Source: Euryarchaeota archaeon UBA258 (GTDB lineage: Archaea > Thermoplasmatota > Poseidoniia > Poseidoniales > Poseidoniaceae). Taken from it: a stretch of 16,394 nt of DNA. Location: positions 7,428-23,821 of the forward strand of contig DAPR01000056.1 in the NCBI GenBank assembly GCA_002502605.1. Reading direction: 5' to 3'. The position numbers and the translations under genes were made by a program. Under the pieces are notes generated by a model. That model did not search any database. It was not told the DNA's origin and saw only the letters and a program-made list of their open reading frames with translations. This document shows positions 1-7,297 of the stretch, piece after piece (the first letter of the stretch is position 1; every line of letters starts with the position of its first letter).

Positions 1-287
1 GGGGTTGCCCCCACCAGAAGAATACATGTTGCGGTGGAAATGAAGGTGTAGGAAGGGACGATGACTTCGTCTCCTGGACCAATGTCAGCAATTCGTAAGG
101 CGGCCCATAGCGCCGAGGAACCGTTCTGGCAGGGTACCGCTGTGAGCGCCCCCGTATAGGCGGCAAAGGCTGCGCCGAACGCTTTTCCTTGCGGCCCTTT
201 GACCCATCGTTTCGAGTCTAAAACCTCGACCGCTGCGGACCTCATGGCGCTGTTCCACGAGGGGCGGCCTGTCGGGATGCGGTCCAT
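1..287 (-). CDS. DegT/DnrJ/EryC1/StrS-type PLP aminotransferase, N-terminal part only
   Basis: The reading frame on the minus strand runs off the left edge after 95 residues. It shows the usual N-terminal order of the DegT/DnrJ/EryC1/StrS sugar aminotransferase family: W-V-K-G-P at residues 28-32, the PLP-phosphate loop region QNGSSALWAAL (54-64), then GPGDEVIVPSYTF (70-82). Family members transfer an amino group to a keto sugar for surface polysaccharide or glycan synthesis. The PLP lysine lies beyond the edge, so catalytic competence cannot be judged. I chose the ATG that leaves a 90-nt gap to the divergent ATPase gene; an in-frame GTG 45 nt further upstream (position 332) is possible. No sugar-biosynthesis neighbour is visible to narrow the substrate. 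Family call is firm, substrate unknown. Confidence 0.85.
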   Translation of the reverse strand, partial: MDRIPTGRPSWNSAMRSAAVEVLDSKRWVKGPQGKAFGAAFAAYTGALTAVPCQNGSSALWAALRIADIGPGDEVIVPSYTFISTATCILLVGAT

Positions 288-377
288 GAGTCGGCGAATC
301 GCCCGACCCCCTTGAGTCTGCTTCTTTGCCACCTTGGTGGTCGCGGTCTTCAAGACCCCCTCCGCCCTTGGCCTGCC

Positions 378-2825
378 ATGGTGTCTGAGGAAGAGGGGTT
401 CTCAACGGGCACCCCAGAGCCTGACGAGCCAAACCTCGCCGCACTTGTCAATGATATTCTCACCCCCGATTCAATTGAGCCGCCTGCGACTGAGCAAAAG
501 AGCGGCAAACAAAAGCGCTACAAGCCAAAAGGGATGTATTTGGGGAACCGAAGAGACACTGGAGAGCCAATCGATATCAAATCAATGGTTCTTGCCCGCC
601 ACGCAGCCATGCTTGGTTCAACGGGATCTGGAAAAACAGTCATGGCAAAGGCGCTCATTGAAGAAGCGGCCCTTGCCAAAATTCCTTCGCTCATCATCGA
701 TCCTCAAGGAGATCTTGCCAGATTGGCACTTGGGATTGAACCTGCAGAATTGGAGGCCGCTGGAGGGGATGTTGCTCGGGCAAAGAAACTCATGGACATG
801 TGCGAGGTCCGAATTTGGACTCCATTGCGCTCCAAAGGATTGCCGTTGTGCATCGATCCCTTTCGCACACCACCTGCTAACCTCGATGCCGAGGAAGCGA
901 TTACGGCATGGGACATGGTTGCGGCTGGATTCACCAGTCTTGCAGGGTATGACGTCGAGAAGGCACAGGGAAAAATTGTGAAGCCGTTCCTCTATGAGGT
1001 GCTTGTCGAGGGGACAAAGCACGGTCTTGATGTCAGTGATTTCCAAGCGTTGGCGCGCGTCGTTCGGGAGCCAAATCAAGAATTCACACGCCAATTGTAT
1101 CCCGAGTGCTTCTATGAGGTGGAGGAGGGTGAAGAAAAGCCCGATGTTCCCTCATGGGACGAAGTCATGCTTGAACACCGGCTCACCGACTTTGAAGAAC
1201 GGTTGCCAAAAACAACCAGAAATGACTTGGCTCGCAGATTATCTGCTTATTCTTCTGGAGTGAACCAACTGCTCTTTTCCAATGGCGTACCCATCGACAT
1301 TGATTCCTTTGTAGAACCTGCTATCCCGGGAAAAATCCCCTTGAACATTGTGTACCTCAACACCATTCAAGATGAGGCTCAAAAGCAATATTTTGTTCAG
1401 GAGTTATCGAGGGAATTGTATGACTGGATGCTCACGCAACAACCTGCAGAAGGAGAACTCAAACTTCTGTTCTTCATGGACGAAGTGGCGCCATACTTAC
1501 CTCCTCATCCGCGAAACCCGCCGGCGAAAGATTTGATCAAACTCATCTTCAAGCAAGCCCGAAAATACGGCGTGGCTTGTGTGCTCGCTACGCAAAACGT
1601 CAGCGATGTGGATTACAAGATCCTCGCCCAAGCCAACACCACTTTTATTGGACGTTTTACCCAACCGCAAGACGTCGAAAAGGTCCGTCACTTGTTGAAG
1701 GAAAGCGGTGGTGATCAAGACCTGGTTGCCCAATTGCCGACCTTAGGTCCGGGTCAGTTCCAAATGGTTGCCCCCGACGTGGATCCTGCTCCTGTGCCAA
1801 TTCAATGCAGATGGTTGTACACCGATCACGGCGCACCACTCAATGAAGATCAAGTGGAGTCTGTGATTTCCGAAGAAATTCGAGCCTGGGCTAAAACTCG
1901 CTCATCCGGGAACACGAAGTCGCGCGGCGCTGGGGCAGCTCACGCTGCCAGCAGAGGGTCTTCGTGGAACACCGAGGGCTTGGATCAGCAATGGGCGCAA
2001 GGTGAGGCTCAATCCGTCGTTGGCAATGCCCGAATCAAGGCCGTTGGAGGAATGACGGCAGCTGCGCATGGCTTCGTGGATGATTCGGCTTTTGAAACTC
2101 GGTTGATGGGTGGATTTGCGGTGCTCAAAGACGGGCGGGATCCACTTTACACCATGCAGGCTGCGGCGAATGTTGCTTCGGTTGTGGCTCTTGCTTGGAC
2201 GATGGTCGCCCTCATGCTCGCTTGGCGGGACGGTGATTTGGATTGGTGGTGGTTGCTGGTGAGCGTCGGTTTGTCGGGCACCACTTGCCTGGTCATCGCG
2301 CTTGAAATGTTGCTCTCACATGACGCTGAATTGCTGCATAGAATCACTCGGTTTGCCAGAACATTTCAGTTGGTGTTGGTGTTGTGGCTGTGGGGGTTGC
2401 TGTTGTGGTCAGTCCGATGGGAATTGGATTTACGCGGTGCGGAGCCGTTTCTCGAAGTCGTTGTTGTGTGGGTGACCGTGTTCACAGGAATAGAGATTTT
2501 CAGTCGATTTAGATTGGGCCGGATCCGGTGGAACGGTGGATCAGCGCTCGACAAATTGCGCGGTGTTACGGCCCTTCTAACCGAAGTCGAGATCACGGAA
2601 ATGAAAGCCAATTCATCACAAATCATGTCCAGTGTCCGCTGGGCATTGCACGGGCTCACTTTAGCCTGGTTGTGTGTGCTCCTCGCCTTTGGTCAAGGCG
2701 TTGGTTCGGAAGCCTTTGCCATTGACGAATGGGGCCGGCCAACGCTCTGGCTGGCTGCAATGTACGCCTTGATGTTTGGCAGTGAATCCTGGCTGCGAAT
2801 GCGCGGCCGCATGCCAAGCAACTGA
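378..2825 (+). CDS. HerA-like (DUF87/COG0433-type) ATPase with C-terminal multi-pass membrane domain
   Basis: An 815-residue protein. Residues 75-87 hold the Walker A region ending in GSTGSGKT (80-87), followed by IDPQGDLARL. Walker B is LLFFMDEVAP, with Asp368 and Glu369, and an ATQN sensor motif and a GRF segment follow, as in HerA/FtsK-superfamily hexameric translocases. Unlike canonical HerA there is no long N-terminal HAS barrel before Walker A and no NurA nuclease gene nearby. From about residue 600 to the end there are roughly six hydrophobic helices (near 600-616, 623-644, 663-679, 691-707, 755-772, 789-803), with a charged stretch at 711-750 between the fourth and fifth. This suggests a membrane-tethered ATPase. 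An upstream in-frame TTG (position 312) is possible; I preferred the ATG because the extra 22 residues overlap a GC-rich spacer and look non-coding. ATPase call is firm; the substrate (DNA or protein) is unknown. Confidence 0.88.
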   Translation: MVSEEEGFSTGTPEPDEPNLAALVNDILTPDSIEPPATEQKSGKQKRYKPKGMYLGNRRDTGEPIDIKSMVLARHAAMLGSTGSGKTVMAKALIEEAALAKIPSLIIDPQGDLARLALGIEPAELEAAGGDVARAKKLMDMCEVRIWTPLRSKGLPLCIDPFRTPPANLDAEEAITAWDMVAAGFTSLAGYDVEKAQGKIVKPFLYEVLVEGTKHGLDVSDFQALARVVREPNQEFTRQLYPECFYEVEEGEEKPDVPSWDEVMLEHRLTDFEERLPKTTRNDLARRLSAYSSGVNQLLFSNGVPIDIDSFVEPAIPGKIPLNIVYLNTIQDEAQKQYFVQELSRELYDWMLTQQPAEGELKLLFFMDEVAPYLPPHPRNPPAKDLIKLIFKQARKYGVACVLATQNVSDVDYKILAQANTTFIGRFTQPQDVEKVRHLLKESGGDQDLVAQLPTLGPGQFQMVAPDVDPAPVPIQCRWLYTDHGAPLNEDQVESVISEEIRAWAKTRSSGNTKSRGAGAAHAASRGSSWNTEGLDQQWAQGEAQSVVGNARIKAVGGMTAAAHGFVDDSAFETRLMGGFAVLKDGRDPLYTMQAAANVASVVALAWTMVALMLAWRDGDLDWWWLLVSVGLSGTTCLVIALEMLLSHDAELLHRITRFARTFQLVLVLWLWGLLLWSVRWELDLRGAEPFLEVVVVWVTVFTGIEIFSRFRLGRIRWNGGSALDKLRGVTALLTEVEITEMKANSSQIMSSVRWALHGLTLAWLCVLLAFGQGVGSEAFAIDEWGRPTLWLAAMYALMFGSESWLRMRGRMPSN

Positions 2826-2869
2826 CCTTGAACGAAAAGCACTGTTAGGGATTCGCTCCTAGCCCGTGC

Positions 2870-3541
2870 ATGGATGGCAAAGGGTTCGTTGCTCTCGAAT
2901 GGTCTGAAACCTCTAAAGGCGACATGGCGCGCATCGCAAAACTTGCGTATCACGAAAACAAAGCCCGGCGCACTACGAGGCATTTTTCATCGAAACAGGT
3001 GGATCGTTCGCTCATTGAATGGGGCATTCTTTCAGGCGGTACAGCTCCTAACGGGGCGCATTTACAACCGTGGACATGGGTGGCGATTTCAGACCAAAAA
3101 CTGAAGCAAAAAATCCGAACTGCTGCTGAGGAAGAAGAGCGCATTACATACAATCGGCGAATGCCCGAAGCATGGGCTGAAGTCCTCGCTCCCCTCGGCA
3201 CTGATGCGGTGAAGGCTCACCTCACCGACGCCCCCTGGGTCGTTGTTTTGTTCAAGCAGAAAAAAAGAATGAGGGAGAATGGGGAATGGGGGCCGACCTA
3301 CTACGCTACGGAATCTTGTGGCATTGCCGCTGGCCTTTTCATCAATGCAATTCACAGAATGGGGCTCGTCACCCTCACCCATACACCCTCTCCGATGAAG
3401 TTCCTTGGTGAATTGCTTGGCCGGCCTGCACATGAAGAAGCTATGCTGGTGATGCCTGTTGGATATCCTGCAGATGGAGCAAAGGTACCAGACATTCACA
3501 GAAAGTCTTTGGATGAAATAGCCGTTTTTGTCGAAGAATGA
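2870..3541 (+). CDS. Nitroreductase-fold flavoprotein, iodotyrosine deiodinase-like
   Basis: A 223-residue protein of the FMN-dependent nitroreductase superfamily. The FMN phosphate site is RRTTRHF near residues 33-39, and SGGTAPNGAHLQPW matches the AGTAPSGAHTEPW segment of mammalian iodotyrosine deiodinase (IYD). The substrate lid keeps the IYD triad: Glu four residues before Tyr in EERITY, and Lys 21 residues after that Tyr, the same spacing as human Glu157, Tyr161 and Lys182. The C-terminal half keeps CGIAAGL, GLVTLTHTP, LLGRPAHE, MPVGYPA and the final K-x-L-D-E-I. IYD uses reduced FMN to remove halide from halotyrosines. I chose the first ATG because FVALEW upstream matches the N-terminal lead-in of prokaryotic homologues as I recall them; a second ATG lies at position 2924. 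The gene follows the ATPase by 44 nt. The reductase partner is not visible. Confidence 0.87.
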   Translation: MDGKGFVALEWSETSKGDMARIAKLAYHENKARRTTRHFSSKQVDRSLIEWGILSGGTAPNGAHLQPWTWVAISDQKLKQKIRTAAEEEERITYNRRMPEAWAEVLAPLGTDAVKAHLTDAPWVVVLFKQKKRMRENGEWGPTYYATESCGIAAGLFINAIHRMGLVTLTHTPSPMKFLGELLGRPAHEEAMLVMPVGYPADGAKVPDIHRKSLDEIAVFVEE

Positions 3542-3581
3542 ATGCTTGACGGGTCTGTGAAATCTTCGTGTCGCGTTCTTG

Positions 3582-3587
3582 ATATAC
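3582..3587 (+). promoter_or_regulatory. Probable TATA box of the tRNA-Leu gene
   Basis: The AT-rich hexamer ATATAC in a GC-rich surround lies 24-29 nt before the first base of the tRNA, the distance expected for an archaeal TATA box. No clear BRE is visible, so this rests on position and composition only. Confidence 0.4.
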
Positions 3588-3610
3588 GCGCGCTGTGAGG
3601 GCTGGGCGAA

Positions 3611-3694
3611 GCAGGGGTTGCCAAGCTTGGTCAACGGCGCTGGGATGAGGTCCCAGTCTCTATGAGTTCGCAGGTTCGAATCCTGCCCTCTGCA
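3611..3694 (+). tRNA. tRNA-Leu, anticodon GAG
   Basis: A full class II cloverleaf folds by hand. Acceptor stem GCAGGGG pairs with CCTCTGC (one G-T pair). The D arm has stem GCC/GGC around a loop containing TTGG. The anticodon stem CTGGG/CCCAG closes loop ATGAGGT, giving anticodon GAG at 3647-3649 with T33 in place. A 13-nt variable arm contains the CTC/GAG mini-hairpin, and T stem GCAGG/CCTGC closes loop TTCGAAT. The discriminator base is A, as expected for leucine. There is no intron and no encoded CCA. Position 32 is A, which is less common than a pyrimidine. Confidence 0.95.
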
Positions 3695-3787
3695 CTCCTC
3701 CACCGTTCAATATCGCGTCGCAACCGTGCGCTAAATTCACTAAGCCGGCTAAACGCTTATTCGACATTGCCATTTCTTTCAATTCCA

Positions 3788-4639
3788 ATGGACGAACATT
3801 GGGTAGGGGCACCGGACCTTTCAGGGTCGACCTGTTCAGAAGAATGGGTGAGCGTTTCGAACGATGTTTCGCTCCGCGTCCTCCATTGGACCCCTGACAA
3901 CAAGGCATTGCAAGATGCTCGGCCGCTGATGATGGTGCCAGGGTGGGGTTCCGTGTTTGAGGGGTGGCGGCCATTGATGACCGAATGGGCAACTCGGCGA
4001 CCAATCATTTACGTTGAAACAAGAGAGAAGGGAAGCGCCCGATTCACAAAGAGGGAGCGTGTTACCGATTTTCGAATGGAAGATTTTATCCAAGATCTTG
4101 TGCGGGTGATGAAGCATTTCGACATCGAAGGTTCCTGTGATCTGTTCTCCTCATCGCTCGGCTCGACCATTCTTATCGAAGCCATGCAGCGCGGCATGAT
4201 CGATGCCCAAAGTTCCCTCTTTGTCGCCCCCAACCTCGATCTTAAAATGCCGTTTTGGCCTCGCTTTTTCATCAGAACTCCAATGCCGAAGTTTTTCTTG
4301 AGGTTCACCATCAAAATGGCGGTTTGGGCGGTCCAAAAGAAGGTCAAGGAAGAAGGTCAACGGGTCCGGTATAAGCGAACACTCTTATCGCAAAATGCAG
4401 GCAGAATTCGCCTATCTGCAAGGAGTTTAATCGGCTATGAACTGCCAGATGATCTCTCCGCAATTTCCATTCCCTGTGGAATAATTGCAGCAGAGTCTGA
4501 CAAATTACACGGTCTTGAAAACATTGAGAAACTCGTCAAGAAAATCCCTGGGGCCGCAATGATCGCCGTTCCATCAAACCAATACGCACACGAACCCGAT
4601 GTGCTCGTCGACATCGACAAGTTCTACCAGTCCCTTTGA
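3788..4639 (+). CDS. Alpha/beta hydrolase family protein
   Basis: A 283-residue alpha/beta-hydrolase-fold protein. The oxyanion strand and turn is MMVPGWGS (48-55). The nucleophile elbow is S-S-S-L-G (121-125) with Ser123 as the likely nucleophile; the usual first Gly of G-x-S-x-G is Ser. The acid is probably Asp238 in AAESDKLHG and the base His268 in QYAHEPD. A basic, helical stretch at about 160-200 may form the lid. There is no signal peptide, so it is probably cytoplasmic. The frame is open further upstream but that extension would overlap the tRNA, so the ATG used here is preferred; a TTATT box about 28 nt before it fits leaderless expression. Substrate cannot be inferred: lipase/esterase or a cofactor-independent role are both possible. 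Confidence 0.85.
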   Translation: MDEHWVGAPDLSGSTCSEEWVSVSNDVSLRVLHWTPDNKALQDARPLMMVPGWGSVFEGWRPLMTEWATRRPIIYVETREKGSARFTKRERVTDFRMEDFIQDLVRVMKHFDIEGSCDLFSSSLGSTILIEAMQRGMIDAQSSLFVAPNLDLKMPFWPRFFIRTPMPKFFLRFTIKMAVWAVQKKVKEEGQRVRYKRTLLSQNAGRIRLSARSLIGYELPDDLSAISIPCGIIAAESDKLHGLENIEKLVKKIPGAAMIAVPSNQYAHEPDVLVDIDKFYQSL

Positions 4640-4701
4640 TGTTTGTTCCATTGGGCACAGGTGTCCAAATATTGATGAGATAGGTCGTTGCATAGATTGG
4701 A

Positions 4702-4708
4702 TTTAAAT
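4702..4708 (+). promoter_or_regulatory. TATA box of the small Arg-rich protein gene
   Basis: The box TTTAAAT lies 23-29 nt upstream of the ATG at 4731 in an AT-rich island. With a start site about 25 nt downstream, the transcript would begin at or next to the ATG (leaderless). This also supports the chosen frame and start of the small gene. Confidence 0.55.
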
Positions 4709-4730
4709 CTCAATCGAATCAGCAACTTCC

Positions 4731-5030
4731 ATGGGTTCTTCGAGAAGCAGACGCACTTACAAGCCCCGAAGTGGGGGGGGACGCCGAACGGGGGGCACCA
4801 CGACGTTCAATCGTCGATACAAACCGCGTCGTGAGAATTCTGCGTTCAATCGATTCCATCAACCAAGGCATCAAAGGGGCTACGGTATGCATCAGCGGCG
4901 GGATGTTGGACCAATTGCTCAAGGAGACGGTACATGGTACGATCCAAACACGGGCGAATACTTTCGAAAAGAAAGCCTCATGGAGATGTTGAGGCGTTGG
5001 TTTTCATTCTTCTCGGGCAGCAAGCAGTGA
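4731..5030 (+). CDS. Small Arg-rich protein of unknown function
   Basis: A 99-residue, strongly basic protein (18 Arg, 4 Lys) that I do not recognise. The first 60 residues look disordered and carry three imperfect copies of a (Y/H)-(K/Q)-P-R motif: TYKPRSGG, RYKPRREN and FHQPRHQR, the last two each preceded by FNR. A short ordered tail follows, with GTWYDPNTGEYF (a W-Y-D-P-x-T-G-x-Y pattern like an OCRE/WW-type turn) and an amphipathic helix ending in Trp and Phe. Composition suggests RNA, DNA or ribosome binding; that is inference. A run of eight G at 4773-4780 is a possible indel site, and a second open frame covers 4771-4992, but the TATA spacing and the sensible tail favour this frame. 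The stop abuts the stop of the convergent membrane-protein gene with no spacer. Confidence 0.65.
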   Translation: MGSSRSRRTYKPRSGGGRRTGGTTTFNRRYKPRRENSAFNRFHQPRHQRGYGMHQRRDVGPIAQGDGTWYDPNTGEYFRKESLMEMLRRWFSFFSGSKQ

Positions 5031-5630
5031 TCATGCTTCGTCTTCGAACACAGACTCGCGGGCTCGTTGCATGGCCTCGTCGCTGGTGAACCAAAACGTT
5101 GGGGTCTCGCCCATATCCGCATCCCATCGCTGAACTGACCGGGCGAACATTTCCCCCTCGGTGTACTCCTTGCACCATTTGAGGTACCAGTCTGCCTGAG
5201 CGATCATGTCTGAATCCTCTGGTGAAGTTCGCTTGAGTGTTTCAGCTTGCAGTGCAATCATCATGACCCAATTTGGAGAAAGTGCGTAGGTCACGTAGGG
5301 GTTGCGTTCCATGGCAACGGCGGACCACTCGGTCCAGAGCGAAAACACTCGATCGTATAGGTAGCCAATCAAAAGAACAGCGAACATCACTGAGAAAAAG
5401 ATGACAGCAAGGCCGACATAGGTGGACGGGATGCCAAACAGGGCATCTGAAAAACAGACTCCGTCTTGACACTGGCTTGAAAAACGCCACTTGACATAGG
5501 GCCAAACGAGGAGCGTTATTGTGGTCCCCCAGAGCAACAGACCCACGACGGCTTGACTCTGCTGCATTCGCCAGTATTGGCGCATTGCCCATTTCCTGAA
5601 AATCGAGGAGCCATCTGAAGATTCCGCCAT
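5031..5630 (-). CDS. Two-helix membrane protein of unknown function
   Basis: A 199-residue protein from the ATG, not recognised. Two hydrophobic helices are visible, the first around VVGLLLWGTTITLLVW (residues 28-43), the second around YVGLAVIFFSVMFAVLLIGY (about 71-90). They are joined by a short loop with two Cys (CQDGVC) that would face outside if the N terminus is cytoplasmic. The second half is soluble, helical and Trp-rich, ending in an acidic tail. An in-frame GTG at 5648 would add six residues; an AATTTAG box 28-33 nt before that GTG makes the longer form possible as a leaderless start. It is separated by about 60 nt from the minus-strand UPF0145 genes upstream and could be co-transcribed with them. 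Confidence 0.75.
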   Translation of the reverse strand: MAESSDGSSIFRKWAMRQYWRMQQSQAVVGLLLWGTTITLLVWPYVKWRFSSQCQDGVCFSDALFGIPSTYVGLAVIFFSVMFAVLLIGYLYDRVFSLWTEWSAVAMERNPYVTYALSPNWVMMIALQAETLKRTSPEDSDMIAQADWYLKWCKEYTEGEMFARSVQRWDADMGETPTFWFTSDEAMQRARESVFEDEA

Positions 5631-5705
5631 GGTATCGGTTTCATGCACCGGCTAACCCTTGATGAACTCCACCCCTAAATTGGGCAGGTTACACTTCGAT
5701 TCTCA

Positions 5706-6188
5706 TCAATATTTGATGGCGGTGCCGTACACGAGTATTTCCACTCCAGTCGTTTTGTCCTTGCTGCCTTTGGTTTTACTCATGACCGTTGTTTCAATGC
5801 GCATGTTGATCACATCATCGAATCCCTTGCTAGCAACTTGTTCCCGTAGTCTTTGCTTTGCCTCTCGACGAGCCCAATCAACGACTTTTGTGAACGTGGT
5901 GATCTCTCCACCAAACAAACTGAGAATACCTCCAATAGCAATTTGAATCCAGCTTGGGCCCATCACAACGCTGGACATGACCAGTTCGAACTCCCGAACT
6001 TCTTTGCCCGCAAATGGTTGGCTAAGGGTGCTCAATGAATCGCCAGACTTGGCGGATGCTTTCTCTCGCTCGAGCAATGTATTCTTTTGTGCAGGTTGAT
6101 ACAAGAGCGTTCCTACAAGGCTGAGAATCCACGGCGTAAACGGGATGATGATGTAAAACAAAATAACAATCGCAGTTCCAAGTTCCAT
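5706..6188 (-). CDS. Membrane-anchored UPF0145/YbjQ-family protein
   Basis: A 160-residue protein. The C-terminal half (about 85-160) matches the YbjQ/UPF0145 fold: FGGEITTFTKVVDWARREA corresponds to the VGG...Y...L..AR..A signature of the upstream gene, followed by a G-x-D-x-V-x-x-x-R-x-E-T strand and a terminal VEILVYGTAIKY matching AELLAYGTAVTV. Unlike the normal ~107-residue family members it begins with a hydrophobic hairpin (residues 4-30, with a central proline) and a charged linker (35-65), and its first strand region is diverged. YbjQ proteins are small pentamers annotated as putative metal-binding, with no settled function. It starts 9 nt after the stop of its paralogue, so the two are very probably one operon. 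Confidence 0.78.
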   Translation of the reverse strand: MELGTAIVILFYIIIPFTPWILSLVGTLLYQPAQKNTLLEREKASAKSGDSLSTLSQPFAGKEVREFELVMSSVVMGPSWIQIAIGGILSLFGGEITTFTKVVDWARREAKQRLREQVASKGFDDVINMRIETTVMSKTKGSKDKTTGVEILVYGTAIKY

Positions 6189-6197
6189 ATTGATGCC

Positions 6198-6530
6198 TCA
6201 TTGAACGGTAACTGCTGTACCGTAGGCCAATAACTCAGCCGCTCCGCCTGACACGGATGATGTGGCAAACCGCACATTGACCACGGCATTGGCCCCGCGA
6301 GATTGAGCGTCTACAAGCATGCGATAGAGGGCTTCATTTCGGGATTCTTGAAGCAGTTGTGTGTATGCTTTGAGTTCGCCGCCGACCATGTTTTTCAAAC
6401 CAGCACCAATGTCTTTGAAGACGTTTTTAGCACGAACTGTTGAACCTGACACAACACCCATTGATTGGGTGATGGTCATGCCTGGTATGGTCTCGGTGTT
6501 GGAAAAGAGGAGGTTCACTTGGGGCTGCAT
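6198..6530 (-). CDS. UPF0145/YbjQ-family protein
   Basis: A 110-residue protein with full-length similarity to E. coli YbjQ (107 residues). It has an N-terminal strand with T-I-P-G (TIEG-like), GVVSGSTVRAKN, the central D-I-G-A-G-L-K-N-M-V-G-G segment, then the AYTQLLQESRNEAL helix, GANAVVNVRF and the terminal AELLAYGTAV. I chose the ATG that gives family-like length; an ATG 45 nt upstream adds an unmatched leader. An AAATATT box about 29-35 nt before this ATG could be its promoter, making a near-leaderless mRNA that also carries the membrane-anchored paralogue. Function of the family is unsettled (assembly or metal binding has been suggested). Confidence 0.86.
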   Translation of the reverse strand: MQPQVNLLFSNTETIPGMTITQSMGVVSGSTVRAKNVFKDIGAGLKNMVGGELKAYTQLLQESRNEALYRMLVDAQSRGANAVVNVRFATSSVSGGAAELLAYGTAVTVQ

Positions 6531-6578
6531 GTTTACATTGTGGTGAAGGAAGGTGATGAATATTTGGCTGGTCAAGCA

Positions 6579-7211
6579 TCATTCAATTGACTGTTTTTGG
6601 TGGAACCCGCTTTCCTCAAACGGTATGCCTTTGCTGTTGATGGCGCACACCACAAGCACGGAGAGGTAAATGAGGTTGCACACAAGAACCCCGCCGATTT
6701 GAGAACCAATCTGAATGGAAATGGGGATCGATTCCTCTGCAGGAACAAGTTGGTAAAATTCGATCATCCTGACGGATTGAACGATCTGCCCTATGCTTGA
6801 AACGATGACCCATGCATACGCAACATTGAATCCCATTCGGCGCTGTTGGCTAAGAAGGTAAATGGCCACGATGCCAATCGCAGAAGTGACAACTGCAATC
6901 GTCAATTGAATTGGTTTTTCTTCCTCGAGCCCCGCCAACAATTCTTGAAGGCTTTGGGTAAGATCGTACTCTTCTTTGGTTTGATTCCAGCGTTCTTGCT
7001 CTTCGGCCGTCCCTTCCTCAGGGTATGGACCGGGGTCTTCAGAGAAATCGATTTGGTTTGCTAGGTAATCATAGGGGATGAGGGTTGAAATGGCTGTACC
7101 AACGGCAGTGAGGCCAACCATAACGCCTAGGAAAATTGCGACGCCCCAAAACCACCAGGGTGATGGGGCCTGAGCAAGTGGCACGTTGGGCTGCCAGTTT
7201 GGAGGTTGCAT
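6579..7211 (-). CDS. Four-helix membrane protein of unknown function
   Basis: A 210-residue protein, not recognised. A Pro/Gln-rich N terminus (M-Q-P-P-N-W-Q-P) precedes a first helix around WWFWGVAIFLGVMVGL (about 19-42). Then comes an acidic loop of about 50 residues rich in Glu and Pro, and three more helices near 102-120, 128-147 and 171-193. The acidic loop would sit outside if the N terminus is inside. A Pro/Trp start followed by helices is typical of small DUF4013/RDD-like or DUF-type membrane proteins, but no family motif is clear. It lies 48 nt upstream of the first UPF0145 gene on the same strand, so a shared transcript is possible. The gene is divergent from the dehydrogenase, with an 86-nt spacer. 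Confidence 0.75.
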   Translation of the reverse strand: MQPPNWQPNVPLAQAPSPWWFWGVAIFLGVMVGLTAVGTAISTLIPYDYLANQIDFSEDPGPYPEEGTAEEQERWNQTKEEYDLTQSLQELLAGLEEEKPIQLTIAVVTSAIGIVAIYLLSQQRRMGFNVAYAWVIVSSIGQIVQSVRMIEFYQLVPAEESIPISIQIGSQIGGVLVCNLIYLSVLVVCAINSKGIPFEESGFHQKQSIE

Positions 7212-7297
7212 GGGCGTTCACGCTTTGTAGAAGGGTAGTCCAAATGAGGGTTATGCCGTCTTGAAAGGTTCTTGTGCCAAAGAAGGTTCGAAGGACC

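Noticed and set aside
85..444. Minus-strand open frame of 119 residues
   Set aside because: It is Arg/Gly/Pro-rich shadow coding; the overlapping minus frame gives a clear aminotransferase N terminus, and its upstream half overlaps the ATPase gene.
334..981. Plus-strand open frame of 215 residues
   Set aside because: It overlaps the ATPase frame that carries Walker A and has no family motif of its own.
3089..3703. Minus-strand open frame of 204 residues
   Set aside because: It runs antisense through the deiodinase-like gene and the tRNA; the plus-strand gene and tRNA explain the DNA.
3662..3787. Upstream extension of the alpha/beta hydrolase frame
   Set aside because: It would begin inside the tRNA; the translated extension looks like chance Ser/Arg/Leu sequence. 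The later ATG is used.
4771..4992. Alternative 73-residue frame within the small Arg-rich gene
   Set aside because: The TATA box spacing fits the other frame's ATG, and that frame has the ordered W-Y-D-P tail and ends exactly at the neighbour's stop. Kept as a caveat because of the G8 tract.
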